From contig CP002916.1 of the NCBI GenBank assembly GCA_000350305.1, positions 310,001 through 374,000 on the forward strand: a stretch of 64,000 bases of DNA. The letters run 5' to 3'. This document shows positions 23,744-33,599 of the stretch, piece after piece (positions within the stretch are counted from its first letter, which is position 1; each line of letters begins with the position of its first letter). The stretch comes from Thermoplasmatales archaeon BRNA1 (GTDB taxonomy: Archaea > Thermoplasmatota > Thermoplasmata > Methanomassiliicoccales > Methanomethylophilaceae). The notes under the pieces are model-generated. The model was not told where the DNA came from, made no database searches, and worked only from the letters and a program-made list of their open reading frames with translations. A program made the position numbers and the translations under genes.

Positions 23744-23758
23744 TGGCGTGGAGGGAGG
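23743..23758. repeat. attR of element A within tRNA-Ser 3' end
   Basis: This copy of ATGGCGTGGAGGGAGG belongs to the intact tRNA-Ser gene (CCA end, discriminator and acceptor stem, read on the minus strand). It matches 4603-4618 exactly. Because the tRNA is intact here, gene function is kept after integration. Confidence 0.88.
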
Positions 23759-23829
23759 GATTCGAACCCCCGAGCTCATAGAGCACCAGATTAGCAGTCT
23801 GGCGCCTTACCAGGCTGGGCCACCCCCAC
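23744..23829 (-). tRNA. tRNA-Ser (anticodon GCU)
   Basis: On the minus strand the sequence folds with acceptor GTGGGGG/CCTCCAC, discriminator G and an encoded CCA (23744-23746), anticodon stem CCAGA/TCTGG enclosing loop CTGCTAA (anticodon GCU, serine AGC/AGU codons), a long variable arm expected for serine, and T loop TTCGAAT. A TATA-like box lies about 30 bases upstream (23855-23865). Its 3' end is the integration target of element A. Confidence 0.95.
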
Positions 23830-23854
23830 GGGCAGTCTGCCATATCATCTGATT

Positions 23855-23865
23855 CTATTAAAAAT
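23855..23865 (-). promoter_or_regulatory. TATA box for tRNA-Ser
   Basis: ATTTTTAATAG on the minus strand is centred about 31 bases before the tRNA 5' end, the usual archaeal TATA spacing. Confidence 0.55.
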
Positions 23866-24057
23866 GTGGGAATGGGGCCCCTGGGCCGGGAGTGCGGGCA
23901 ATCTCGGCGGAGGGCGATCTTCCGAGATCGTATTGTACAGTCATGAGCTGTGTTCAGAGGCCCCCATTATTCATCTATCCCTATTATTATAAAATAAGGA
24001 AAAACGGAGGTTTTTGGATACATGTCCAGATGCTCTTCCGTACACTTGTCCCAACCA

Positions 24058-24183
24058 TTATATACTACATATGAATCAAGGGATTCACACGATGCAACCG
24101 CAGCACCCCTTGATGAGGTCGCTGTGACACTGCAACGGGCGTCTCGGATGCGAAAAACATCCGGGATGAAAAGATATATATAC
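24058..24183 (+). promoter_or_regulatory. Tandem promoters of the 16S rRNA gene
   Basis: Two TATA boxes, ATTATATAC at 24058-24066 and GATATATATAC at 24173-24183, precede the 16S gene. Similar paired boxes precede the separate 23S gene (54805 and 54934). About 370 and 250 bases of leader follow. Between tRNA-Ser and the first box (23870-24057) I see no gene, only a CTCGG/CCGAG inverted repeat near 23910-23937. Confidence 0.65.
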
Positions 24184-24291
24184 TGCCCTCGGATAAGGGG
24201 GGAGTACGCAGGACACAACTCCTATGGTGTGTCCGCAAATATGGAGAGCCAAGATCTCCGGCCCGCTGGGACGTGTTCTCTTGAGCTCTGA

Positions 24292-24305
24292 CGTTCGATG
24301 CTACG
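24292..24305 (+). other. 16S processing-stem strand, 5' half
   Basis: CGTTCGATGCTACG is a perfect 14-base reverse complement of 26005-26018 (CGTAGCATCGAACG), which lies beyond the 16S 3' end. The two flank the 16S gene and should pair in the primary transcript, as in the archaeal processing stem cut at a bulge-helix-bulge. Confidence 0.8.
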
Positions 24306-24432
24306 AATGTCTCGTGAAACGGACATTTGTAAACAACACATAGTGTGCCGTCACGGGACATAGGTGAAACGTGGTAAACTGCCAGTTTCAGTTTCATCAT
24401 CTTAAGATGACGTTGTCAATCAATAAGATTTG

Positions 24433-25897
<1,465 letters not shown>

Positions 25898-25902
25898 ACG
25901 CA

Positions 25903-25924
25903 GGGTTGGGCTTCGGCCCAACCC
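25903..25924 (+). terminator. GC hairpin just after the 16S 3' end
   Basis: GGGTTGGGC TTCG GCCCAACCC forms a nine-base-pair stem with a stable UUCG loop, 5 bases after the anti-Shine-Dalgarno. As the processing-stem strand lies farther downstream (26005), the hairpin is more likely a trailer or processing structure than the final terminator. Confidence 0.6.
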
Positions 25925-26004
25925 TCAACATATACAAGCACTAATTGCAAGGAAAACTGTTCAAGTTTTCCCGGCAGTTCCTTGGCAGCTTGCCACGCAC
26001 TAAA

Positions 26005-26018
26005 CGTAGCATCGAACG
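26005..26018 (+). other. 16S processing-stem strand, 3' half
   Basis: CGTAGCATCGAACG pairs perfectly with 24292-24305. The 225 bases between the 16S end and tRNA-Gln contain only this trailer, the UUCG hairpin and a GGAAAACT/AGTTTTCC hairpin (about 25951-25971). Confidence 0.8.
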
Positions 26019-26123
26019 CCTTCTTCCATATGCAATTCTTCTTCAGTTGAATCTATCTTTGTTCGACCGGTTCTTGATCTTTTCGTAAGATGTGCCAGGC
26101 TCTTCAGCAATGATCCTAAAAGG

Positions 26124-26199
26124 TGGTAGTCCCGCCCGGATTCGAACCGGGGTCGCAGGCTCCAAAGGCCCGAATGATTGACCACTACACTACGGGACT
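26124..26199 (-). tRNA. tRNA-Gln (anticodon UUG)
   Basis: On the minus strand: acceptor AGTCCCG/CGGGACT, discriminator A, encoded CCA (26124-26126), anticodon stem CGGGC/GCCTG with loop CTTTGGA (anticodon UUG, codon CAA), and T loop TTCGAAT. It is convergent with the 16S transcript and lies downstream of it. Confidence 0.93.
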
Positions 26200-26238
26200 G
26201 TCGGATGCCCATCCCCGTTCTGATAAAAATAATGTGGG

Positions 26239-27471
26239 TCAGACCCTTCTGCCGATCAGATAGGTGGAGTGGCAGTCGGTGACCTCGGCATCTATGAACG
26301 TCCCCGGAGGGACCTGTTCCCGGATGGCGATGGGGCGGTAGTTCGAGGTCCTGGCTATCCTGGACCCGTCGGGGGAGATCTCGGTTACCAGGCACCTGTA
26401 TGTACCGCCGACCATCGAGGAGTTCACGTCCTTCTCGGTGTCGTTCTTCACCTCGGTGAGCTCGGTGGATCTCGCCTTCGATACGTTGCCGTTGATCTGT
26501 TTCATGGAGAACGCCTCGGTGCCCGGACGGGCGGAGAAGCGGGTGATGTTGACGGTATCCGCCCTGAGCCTCCTGATGAGCTCGCAGGATGCGGCATGAT
26601 CCGCGTCGGTCTCCCCGGGGAACCCGGTGATGAGATCGGTCGCGATGCTCATGTCCGGATATCTGGCTCTTATCGTGTCCACCAGGGAGAAGAACTCCTC
26701 CGAGGTGTAGTGTCTCTTCATGGAATCCAGCACCGAATCGCTGCCGCTCTGGACCGGGATGTGGAGGAATCTGTAGACCCTCCCGTCCTCGAAAACCTCC
26801 AGGACGGAATCCAATACGGGGCGCAGGCTGTTGGGGTTCATCATCCCGATCCTGATCCTGTACTCCCCTTCCTTCGCGAGCATCGAACGTACGAGTTCCC
26901 CAAGATCGGTGCCGATGTCGCGGCCGTAGCACCCGGTGTCCTGGGCGGTGATGAGGATCTCCTTCACCCCGGAATCGACCAGTTCGTCGAACCTCCTCTT
27001 GAGGTCCGAAGGGTCGTAGCTCTTCAGAGCGCCCCTTGCGAACTTGGTGATGCAGTATGTGCAGTTGCCTCTGCAGCCCTGTGCGACGGGGATGATCGCC
27101 GTGGCGTTCACCCCTCCGGGGACGATGGGGGTGCCGCACCCGTACTTCCCCTTCACGAGTTCCGAGAACGAGTGGTACTCCTGAGGGGGGATGACCAGGG
27201 AACCGGGGAGACGGACGTTCACGCGGGACGCCTGGACCTTCGCCATGCACCCGGTGACGATCACCTCCTTGCCGGCGGCCTTCAGCTCGTTCATCCTCCT
27301 GATCATCTTCTTCTCGGTGGTCTCGACCACCGTACAGGTGTTGAGGATGACTATGTCGGCATCGTCTGCGGAGCCGACGCTGGAGAAACCCAGATCGAGC
27401 ATCCGTCCGGCGAGTTCTTCTCCCTCGCCGTAGTTCATCGTACATCCGTACGATTCGACGAAGAACTTCAT
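26239..27471 (-). CDS. tRNA methylthiotransferase (radical SAM, MiaB/MtaB family)
   Basis: This 410-residue protein has the three-domain plan of e-MtaB/CDKAL1-type enzymes that add a methylthio group to t6A37 of tRNA. The N-terminal MTTase domain is VESYGCTMNYGEGE and NTCTVVETTEKKM with VTGCMAK (three cysteines for one Fe-S cluster), then radical-SAM CRGNCTYCITK (CxxxCxxC near residue 138), and a C-terminal TRAM-like beta domain from about 345. The start at 27471 overlaps the aIF2-beta stop (TGATG), linking tRNA modification with translation initiation in one transcript. The archaeal/eukaryal branch is inferred from overall layout. Confidence 0.9.
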   Translation of the reverse strand: MKFFVESYGCTMNYGEGEELAGRMLDLGFSSVGSADDADIVILNTCTVVETTEKKMIRRMNELKAAGKEVIVTGCMAKVQASRVNVRLPGSLVIPPQEYHSFSELVKGKYGCGTPIVPGGVNATAIIPVAQGCRGNCTYCITKFARGALKSYDPSDLKRRFDELVDSGVKEILITAQDTGCYGRDIGTDLGELVRSMLAKEGEYRIRIGMMNPNSLRPVLDSVLEVFEDGRVYRFLHIPVQSGSDSVLDSMKRHYTSEEFFSLVDTIRARYPDMSIATDLITGFPGETDADHAASCELIRRLRADTVNITRFSARPGTEAFSMKQINGNVSKARSTELTEVKNDTEKDVNSSMVGGTYRCLVTEISPDGSRIARTSNYRPIAIREQVPPGTFIDAEVTDCHSTYLIGRRV

Positions 27472-28097
27472 CAGCGGCTGACTGCCTCGGTGGTGACCTG
27501 GCCGAAGGCGGTGGTCCCCGAGATGTTGGTGATCTTGACGTTCACCCTCATTCCGCGGCTGATTCCGGGGACGATGACCATGTACGCCATGTACTTGGCC
27601 ATCCCGTCGCCCTTCTTCCCGACGTCGTTGACGGTGATCTCGATGATGTCCCCGATGTGGAGGGTGTTGACGTCCGGCCTCGCGGCCTTGCGGACGAGGA
27701 TGGGCCTCCTGGCACCGCAGGCCTCGCAGACGAGGACGAAGGTCCTGCCGTCCTTCTCCATGTGGGTGTCGGGGCGGCCGCACTCGGAGCAGATGACGTA
27801 GGTCTCGGTGTAATCCCTGACCCTCTCGTCGATGTCCTGCACCCTGAGTTTCGCCTTGAAGACGACCCTGCGGTCCTCGATGCTTCCGGGGGTACCGAGC
27901 TCCTTGAGGAGGTACTGCAGCAGGTGCTCGGGCTCGCGCCTGATCTTGTTGCAGACGTCCATGAAGTTCCTGAAAATGGTGATCTTTCCCTCCTGGATGA
28001 TGTCCAGTTCGGGAAGTTCGAACCTCTCGTGAGCCTCTATCGTGTCGGGCAGCTGATCCTTTGCCCTGTCAAGCATTGCAAGATAGTCGTCTTCCAT
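27471..28097 (-). CDS. Translation initiation factor aIF2 subunit beta with TRAM domain
   Basis: This 208-residue protein has an N-terminal IF2-beta/IF5 domain (residues 1-140) with helices, the strand GKITIFRNFMDVC, EHLLQYLLKELGTPGSIE, and a four-cysteine zinc ribbon (CSECGRPDTHM, CEACGARRP). A C-terminal TRAM beta-barrel follows (IGDIIEITVNDVGKKGDGMAKY, about 148-205), an extension found in several euryarchaeal aIF2-beta proteins. aIF2 delivers initiator tRNA to the ribosome. Its promoter (TATA at 28137-28146) drives this gene and the methylthiotransferase. Confidence 0.93.
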   Translation of the reverse strand: MEDDYLAMLDRAKDQLPDTIEAHERFELPELDIIQEGKITIFRNFMDVCNKIRREPEHLLQYLLKELGTPGSIEDRRVVFKAKLRVQDIDERVRDYTETYVICSECGRPDTHMEKDGRTFVLVCEACGARRPILVRKAARPDVNTLHIGDIIEITVNDVGKKGDGMAKYMAYMVIVPGISRGMRVNVKITNISGTTAFGQVTTEAVSR

Positions 28098-28136
28098 AGG
28101 GTTCGCCTCTTATTATGTGCGCATTATAAGGCGGGA

Positions 28137-28146
28137 CATATAAAAG
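28137..28146 (-). promoter_or_regulatory. TATA box for aIF2-beta operon
   Basis: CTTTTATATG on the minus strand is placed to start transcription near 28112-28115, giving a short leader before the ATG at 28097. Confidence 0.55.
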
Positions 28147-28251
28147 ATTCGCCAGGGCCAAGGTCTTTTATCCTTGCCGGGAATAGGCCGGAAATGAGGG
28201 AAAAACGGGTGTTTTTCCCCTTATCTTCTTTTAATTACCGTTCTCGCGGAT

Positions 28252-28264
28252 ACTATTATATACC
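28252..28264 (+). promoter_or_regulatory. Promoter of the rpsL/str operon
   Basis: ACTATTATATACC matches the box used at the rRNA genes (TATATAC). Predicted start near 28287 gives a leader of about 70 bases to the rpsL ATG. A GGGAAAAAC/GTTTTTCCC hairpin with a pyrimidine run lies just upstream (28199-28225). Confidence 0.6.
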
Positions 28265-28355
28265 ATCTGTGAATAGCCAACGACAGAATAGCCACGCGTA
28301 ACGATGATTTATCATCAAAACGGGGCGAAATACACAGAACACAAGGTGAAAAACA

Positions 28356-28784
28356 ATGGGAAACGGTCTATTTACCGCCAGGAAAATGAAGGCGGACAGG
28401 CAGAAGTTCCGCTGGCAGGACAGAGGATACAAGAAGAGGGTGCTTCACCTCCAGGAGAAGTCCGATCCCCTCGAGGGCTCCGCCCAGGGACGCGGAATCG
28501 TCCTGGAGAAGGTCGGAATCGAGGCCAAGCAGCCCAACTCCGCGATCAGGAAGTGCGTCAAAGTCCAGCTCATCAAGAACGGACGCCAGATCACTGCGTT
28601 CGCCGTCGGAGACGGAGCCATCAACTTCATCGACGAGCACGACGAGGTCCTGGTCGAGGGTATCGGCGGAAGGATGGGAAGGTCCTACGGAGACATTCCC
28701 GGAGTCCGTTACAAGGTCATCAAGGTCAACAACGTCTCCCTGGACGAGATGGTCAGGGGCAGGGTCCAGAAGCCCACCAGATGA
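28356..28784 (+). CDS. rpsL: Ribosomal protein uS12
   Basis: This 142-residue archaeal S12 protein of the decoding centre contains the invariant [19 protein letters not shown] and the downstream [18 protein letters not shown], matching archaeal/eukaryal uS12 (RPS23) in length and sequence. It is the first gene of the str operon here; the RNA polymerase genes that precede it in many archaea are not adjacent. It is followed after 12 bases by rpsG. Confidence 0.97.
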   Translation: MGNGLFTARKMKADRQKFRWQDRGYKKRVLHLQEKSDPLEGSAQGRGIVLEKVGIEAKQPNSAIRKCVKVQLIKNGRQITAFAVGDGAINFIDEHDEVLVEGIGGRMGRSYGDIPGVRYKVIKVNNVSLDEMVRGRVQKPTR

Positions 28785-28796
28785 AGGTGAATCCAC

Positions 28797-29438
28797 ATGG
28801 CAGACGAAGAAGTTCAGATTCAGGCTCAGGAAGAGACCGTCGCTCCCGCTGTCGAGCAGCCCAAGGCGACCGGCCCCCACGCCCTTGTGTTCGGAAAGTA
28901 TGACACCACCGAGATCGTCATCGCAGATGCCGGCCTCGCCAAATACATCGGACTCAGCTCCACCAGCGTCCCCCACTCCGGAGGAAAGCACGCCAACAGG
29001 TGGTTCGGCAAGTCCAACCTCTCCATCGTCGAGAGGCTCATCAACAACATCATGAGGACCGAGAAGTACACCGGAAAGAAGCTCAAGGCGTACAAGACCG
29101 TGTCCAGCGCGTTCGATATCGTTGCGGCGAAGACCAAGCAGAACCCCGTTCAGGTCCTCTGCGACGCCCTCTGCAACGCAGCGCCCCGCGAGGAGGTCAC
29201 CAGGCTCCAGTTCGGAGGAATCTCCGTCCCCAAGGCCGTCGACATCTCCCCCCAGAGGAGGCTCGACATCGCACTCAGGAACCTGAGCAGCGGAGTCGTC
29301 GCGTCCTCCCAGAAGAACAAGAAATCGATTGAGAACTGCCTCGCAGACGAAATCATGCTCGCAGCAAAGGGCGACATGACCTCCTTCTCCGTTGCGAAGA
29401 AAGAGGAGACCGAGAGGGTCGCACAGTCCGCCAGGTGA
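28797..29438 (+). CDS. rpsG: Ribosomal protein uS7
   Basis: This 213-residue archaeal S7 protein of the 30S head binds 16S rRNA. Recognisable parts are KHANRWFGKSNLSIVERLIN, NPVQVLCDALCNAAPREEVT and the C-terminal RRLDIALRNLSSG stretch. The first 25 residues are an acidic/Ala-rich extension (ADEEVQIQAQEETVAPAVEQ) common in archaeal homologues. It sits between rpsL and fusA as in other archaea. Confidence 0.96.
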   Translation: MADEEVQIQAQEETVAPAVEQPKATGPHALVFGKYDTTEIVIADAGLAKYIGLSSTSVPHSGGKHANRWFGKSNLSIVERLINNIMRTEKYTGKKLKAYKTVSSAFDIVAAKTKQNPVQVLCDALCNAAPREEVTRLQFGGISVPKAVDISPQRRLDIALRNLSSGVVASSQKNKKSIENCLADEIMLAAKGDMTSFSVAKKEETERVAQSAR

Positions 29439-29466
29439 TCACACCATCATGATACAGTAAAGAGGA

Positions 29467-31680
29467 ATGAGTATGGGACGTAAAGAAGAGAACGTCAAGT
29501 ACGCGACGGTCATCATGAAGACCCCTGAGTTCGTCAGGAACATCGGAACCGCCGCGCATATCGACCACGGAAAGACCACCTTCTCCGACAACCTGATCGC
29601 AGGTGCCGGAATGATGTCCGAGGAACTCGCTGGAAAGCAGTGCGTTCTGGACTTTGATGAGCAGGAGGCCGCAAGGGGTATCACCATCAACGCAGCATCC
29701 GCTTCGATGGTCCACCACTTCGAGGACAAGTCCTACCTCATCAACCTCATCGACACTCCGGGTCACGTCGACTTCGGAGGAGACGTCACCAGGGCCATGA
29801 GGGCCCTGGACGGTGTGTTCATCCTCTGCTGTGCGGTCGAGGGAATCATGCCCCAGACCGAGACCGTCATCAGGCAGGCCCTCAAAGAGAGGGTCAAGCC
29901 CATGCTGTTCATCAACAAGGTGGACAGGATGATCGTCGAGCAGCAGGTCACCAAGGAGATGATGATCGAGAGGTTCTCCAAGCTCATCGCCACCTTCAAC
30001 GAGAAGATCAAGGCGAACCTCCCCGCACCCCTCAACAAGGAGTGGCAGGTCAGCATCCAGGACGGAACCGTCGCTTTCGGATCCGCTTACAACAACTGGG
30101 CGATCTCCGCACCCTTCATGAAGAAGACCGGAATCTCCTTCACCGACATCTTCAACTACTGCAGCCAGGAGGACGGACAGAAGAAGCTTGCCAAGCTCAT
30201 CCCCCTCCACGAGGTCGCACTCGAGATGGCCATCAGGCACGTCCAGCCCCCGACCCTCGCCCAGAAGGTCAGGATCCCCATCATCTGGAAGGGAGACCTC
30301 CAGTCCAAGGTCGGAAAGGACCTGATCGACTGCAACGCCGCCGGAGAGGTCGTCATGATGGTCACCAAGATCATCATGGACAAGCACGCCGGTGAGATCG
30401 CCGTCGGAAGGCTGTTCTCCGGAACCATCCAGAAGGGACAGACCCTTTACGTCGCCGGACAGCCCGCACCCCAGAGGGTCCAGACCGTTGCCCTCATGGT
30501 CGGAGCGGACCGCATCCCGATCGAGGACGCGAAGGCCGGAAACATCGTCGCAGTCACCGGACTCCGCGACGCCATCGCCGGATCCACCGTCTCCACCCTC
30601 ATGGACATCGAGCCCTTCGAGAAGATGGCTCACTTCTCCGAGCCTGTCGTCACCGAGGCCATCGAGGCCAAGGACACCAAGGACCTCCCCAAGCTCGTCG
30701 AGGTTCTGAGGACCGTCGGAAAGGCCGACCCGTCCCTGTCCATCGAGATCAACAACGAAACCGGAGAGCACCTCATCGCCGGTATGGGAGAGCTCCACCT
30801 GGAGATCACCGTTTACCGCATCGAGAACGAGCAGGGTGTCCCGATCGTCGTTTCCCCGCCCATCGTCGTCTACCGCGAGTGCGTCAAGGGAAAGAACGCC
30901 GGATTCGAGGGAAGGTCCCCCAACGGACACAACAAGTTCACCTTCGTTGTCTCCCAGCTCGAGCCCGCCATCGTCGACGCCATCAAGAAGAACGAGATCG
31001 ACCCCGACGCGAAGATCAAGGACCCCAAGGTCCTCGCCAAGCAGCTCATGGACCTCGGAATGTCCGATGTCGAAGCCAAGGGAGTCGTCAAGTTCCACGA
31101 GACCAACGTCCTCATCGACTGCACCAAGGGTATCCAGTACCTGCACGAGACCATGGAGCTCGTCGCCGACGCGTTCGACGAGGCCATGGCCAAGGGACCT
31201 CTCGCTAACGAGAAGTGCTCCGGACTCAAGTGCGTCCTCATGGATGCCAAGCTCCACGAGGATACCATCCACAGGGGACCCGCACAGATCATCCCCGCCG
31301 TCAGGAACGGTATCTACGGAGCCATGTGCGAGGCAGGCCGCGTCCTCCTCGAGCCCATGCAGAAAATCTTCATCTCCGTGCCTCCGGACTACACCGGAAG
31401 CGTCATCAGCCTGATCACCCAGCGCCGCGGATCCATCCTCGACATGGGACAGGACGGAGCGGACTCCACCGTCCAGGCCAAGTGCCCGGTCTCCGACATG
31501 TTCGGATTCACCGCCGACATCCGTGGAGCAACTCAGGGCCGCGCTCTCTGGTCCACCGAGAACGCCGGCTTCGAGGTAATGATCCCCGATCTGCAGAACA
31601 AGGTCGTCGGAGAGATCAGGAACCGCAAGGGCCTGTCCGCCGAGCCTTACGATGCCAAGTACTACTCCGGACTCGTCTGA
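29467..31680 (+). CDS. fusA: Elongation factor 2 (aEF-2)
   Basis: This 737-residue archaeal EF-2 is the GTPase driving ribosomal translocation. The G-domain shows AHIDHGKTTFSDNLIAGAG (G1), RGITINAA (G2), DTPGHVDFGGDVTRAMRALDG (in G3) and NKVDRM (G4). Domain IV near residue 590 includes the conserved loop around HRGPAQIIPA, whose histidine is the archaeal/eukaryal diphthamide site. It ends with TGA. An ATG two codons in (29473) is an alternative start. Confidence 0.97.
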   Translation: MSMGRKEENVKYATVIMKTPEFVRNIGTAAHIDHGKTTFSDNLIAGAGMMSEELAGKQCVLDFDEQEAARGITINAASASMVHHFEDKSYLINLIDTPGHVDFGGDVTRAMRALDGVFILCCAVEGIMPQTETVIRQALKERVKPMLFINKVDRMIVEQQVTKEMMIERFSKLIATFNEKIKANLPAPLNKEWQVSIQDGTVAFGSAYNNWAISAPFMKKTGISFTDIFNYCSQEDGQKKLAKLIPLHEVALEMAIRHVQPPTLAQKVRIPIIWKGDLQSKVGKDLIDCNAAGEVVMMVTKIIMDKHAGEIAVGRLFSGTIQKGQTLYVAGQPAPQRVQTVALMVGADRIPIEDAKAGNIVAVTGLRDAIAGSTVSTLMDIEPFEKMAHFSEPVVTEAIEAKDTKDLPKLVEVLRTVGKADPSLSIEINNETGEHLIAGMGELHLEITVYRIENEQGVPIVVSPPIVVYRECVKGKNAGFEGRSPNGHNKFTFVVSQLEPAIVDAIKKNEIDPDAKIKDPKVLAKQLMDLGMSDVEAKGVVKFHETNVLIDCTKGIQYLHETMELVADAFDEAMAKGPLANEKCSGLKCVLMDAKLHEDTIHRGPAQIIPAVRNGIYGAMCEAGRVLLEPMQKIFISVPPDYTGSVISLITQRRGSILDMGQDGADSTVQAKCPVSDMFGFTADIRGATQGRALWSTENAGFEVMIPDLQNKVVGEIRNRKGLSAEPYDAKYYSGLV

Positions 31681-31747
31681 GACCGGATCGGTGCCTGAAG
31701 ATCGATACGCCCGGCCCCCTGGGAGACCCCCAGGGTGCCGTCAAACA

Positions 31748-31757
31748 CTTTTAAATA
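31748..31757 (+). promoter_or_regulatory. TATA box before tuf
   Basis: CTTTTAAATA, 35 bases before a predicted start near 31780, suggests that tuf has its own promoter in addition to read-through from fusA. A CCCTGGG/CCCAGGG hairpin lies just upstream (31716-31735). Confidence 0.55.
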
Positions 31758-31816
31758 CAAACACCCTTATCGCGAACAAACTAAGGTCTTGAACCTACTA
31801 AAAAGGAGATAAAAAC

Positions 31817-33073
31817 ATGGCAGAGAAAGAGCACATGAACCTCGTCATCATCGGGCATGTCGACCACGGAAAGTCCACCCTCACCGGAAGGGTCCTTCTT
31901 GAGGCTGGAGCCATCGACCCCCACATCGTCGAGAAATACAAGAAAGAGGCCGAGGAGAAAGGAAAGGGATCCTTCTACTTCGCTTGGGTCATGGACGGAC
32001 TCAAGGAGGAGAGGGAGAGGGGAGTCACCATCGATGTCGCCCACAAGAAGTTCTACACCGACAAGTACTACTTCACCGTCATCGACGCCCCCGGACACAG
32101 GGACTTCGTCAAGAACATGATCACCGGAACCTCCCAGGCAGACGCGGCAATCATCACCTGCTCCGCCATCGAGGGACCCCAGGCCCAGACCAAGGAGCAC
32201 GTCTTCCTCGCAACCACCCTCGGTGTCAAGCAGATCATCGTCGCCGTCAACAAGATGGACGCCGTCAAGTACGCCGAGGCCGACTACAAGAAGTGCGTCG
32301 ACGAGATGTCCAAGCTCCTGAAGATGGTCGGAAACAAGGTCGAGACCATCCCCTTCATCCCCGTTTCCGCATACTGCGGAGACAACGTCAAGGAGAAGTC
32401 CGCCAACACCCCCTGGTACAACGGACCCACCCTCTTCCAGGCCCTTGACAACCTCAAGGTCCCCGAGAAGCACACCGAGAAGCCCCTCAGGCTCCCCGTC
32501 CAGGATGTCTACACCATCACTGGAATCGGAACCGTCCCCGTCGGACGTGTCGAGACCGGTATCCTGAAGCCCAAGACCAAGGTCGTCTTCATGCCCTCCA
32601 AGGCAACCGGTGAGGTCAAGTCCATCGAGATGCACCACGAGCAGATGCAGCAGGCCCTTCCCGGAGACAACGTTGGATTCAACGTCGGTGGTGTCGCAAA
32701 GAACGACATCAAGAGGGGAGACGTCGCCGGACCCGTCGACAACCCGCCCGCGGTTGCCAAGGAGTTCACCGCTCAGATCATCGTCCTGAACCACCCCTCC
32801 GTCATCACCGTCGGATACACCCCCGTCTTCCACGTGCACACCGCACAGGTCGCATGCCAGATCACCGAGATCATTTCCGCCCAGCGCGCCGGAAAGAAGC
32901 TCGAGGACCTCAGCTTCCTGAAGAACGGTGACAACGCCATCGTCAAGATCAAGCCCATGAAGCCCCTCGTTATCGAGTCCGCGAAAGACTTCCCTCCGCT
33001 CGGAAGGTTCGCAATCCGCGACATGGGTCAGACCGTTGCCGCCGGTGTTTGCGTCGAAGTCGAGAAGGCTTGA
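31817..33073 (+). CDS. tuf: Elongation factor 1-alpha (aEF-1A)
   Basis: This 418-residue GTPase delivers aminoacyl-tRNA to the ribosome. It shows [15 protein letters not shown] (G1), [15 protein letters not shown] (G3) and NKMDAV (G4), with two beta-barrel domains to residue 418. Archaeal features include the insert with [21 protein letters not shown] strong ribosome site (AAAAAGGAGAT) precedes the ATG. It lies between fusA and rpsJ, the classic archaeal order. Confidence 0.97.
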   Translation: MAEKEHMNLVIIGHVDHGKSTLTGRVLLEAGAIDPHIVEKYKKEAEEKGKGSFYFAWVMDGLKEERERGVTIDVAHKKFYTDKYYFTVIDAPGHRDFVKNMITGTSQADAAIITCSAIEGPQAQTKEHVFLATTLGVKQIIVAVNKMDAVKYAEADYKKCVDEMSKLLKMVGNKVETIPFIPVSAYCGDNVKEKSANTPWYNGPTLFQALDNLKVPEKHTEKPLRLPVQDVYTITGIGTVPVGRVETGILKPKTKVVFMPSKATGEVKSIEMHHEQMQQALPGDNVGFNVGGVAKNDIKRGDVAGPVDNPPAVAKEFTAQIIVLNHPSVITVGYTPVFHVHTAQVACQITEIISAQRAGKKLEDLSFLKNGDNAIVKIKPMKPLVIESAKDFPPLGRFAIRDMGQTVAAGVCVEVEKA

Positions 33074-33136
33074 AATCAACCGAAAAGGGAGGGGGAGACC
33101 CCTCCCGCTTCGGATTAACCATAAAGAGGCTGGAAT

Positions 33137-33454
33137 ATGGCACAGCAGCGTGCAAGAATCTCTCTCAGCGGAACCGATCCCGCACAGGTTGACGACGTGT
33201 GCAACCAGATCAGGGGTATCTCCCAGAGGACCGGAGTCGCTATCCGCGGACCTGTCCCGCTCCCCACCAAGAAGCTCAAGGTGGCCTGCAGGAAGTCCCC
33301 CGACGGAGAGGGAAGCGAGACCTACGACAGATGGGAGATGCGCATCCACAAGAGGCTCATCGACCTTGATGCCGATGACCGCGCCCTCAGGCAGCTCATG
33401 AGGATCCAGGTTCCCGATGGCGTTAACATCGAGATCGTCCTCCGCAGCGCTTGA
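33137..33454 (+). CDS. rpsJ: Ribosomal protein uS10
   Basis: This 105-residue archaeal S10 has [39 protein letters not shown] and the C-terminal [11 protein letters not shown]. It follows tuf after a 63-base spacer containing a GGGAGGGG/CCCCTCCC hairpin. It closes the str operon; a terminator follows. Confidence 0.96.
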   Translation: MAQQRARISLSGTDPAQVDDVCNQIRGISQRTGVAIRGPVPLPTKKLKVACRKSPDGEGSETYDRWEMRIHKRLIDLDADDRALRQLMRIQVPDGVNIEIVLRSA

Positions 33455-33475
33455 ACGCAGAAACCATTTCCTACA

Positions 33476-33503
33476 CCCAAAGGGTTAATCCCCTTTGGTT
33501 TTT
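33476..33503 (+). terminator. Terminator of the str operon
   Basis: CCAAAGGG TTAAT CCCCTTTGG followed by TTTTT lies 22 bases after rpsJ. Confidence 0.7.
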
Positions 33504-33599
33504 GGAAGTCAAACCGCGCCGTGAAGGCGCCGAATGCACTTTTCCCATCCCCCCATACATCACATTTTTACGCGATGCGCCGATAACTCAGCAGATAGC

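Larger units (their letters stand above)
4603..23758. mobile_element. Element A: integrated provirus-like element in tRNA-Ser(GCU), 19.1 kb
   Basis: The element is bounded by 16-bp direct repeats (4603-4618 and 23743-23758); the right copy is the 3' end of tRNA-Ser. From the left it has a tyrosine integrase, a replication ATPase, small winged-helix and zinc-binding proteins, an RHH and an AbrB regulator, a ParB-like protein, a Dam-type methylase, DUF3800, a metallopeptidase-PIN fusion, a basic protein, and a Zot-like ATPase with a train of membrane and secreted spike-like proteins. Most genes run leftward with ATGA or TGATG overlaps. No terminase, portal, major capsid or tail gene is recognisable. 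With element B it forms a pair sharing gene logic but little recognisable sequence. I infer a membrane-containing or filamentous virus. Confidence 0.88.

Noticed and set aside
23870-24057. A short gene between tRNA-Ser and the 16S promoters
   Set aside because: The open frames have no ribosome site and no protein-like composition; the region looks like leader and promoter sequence.
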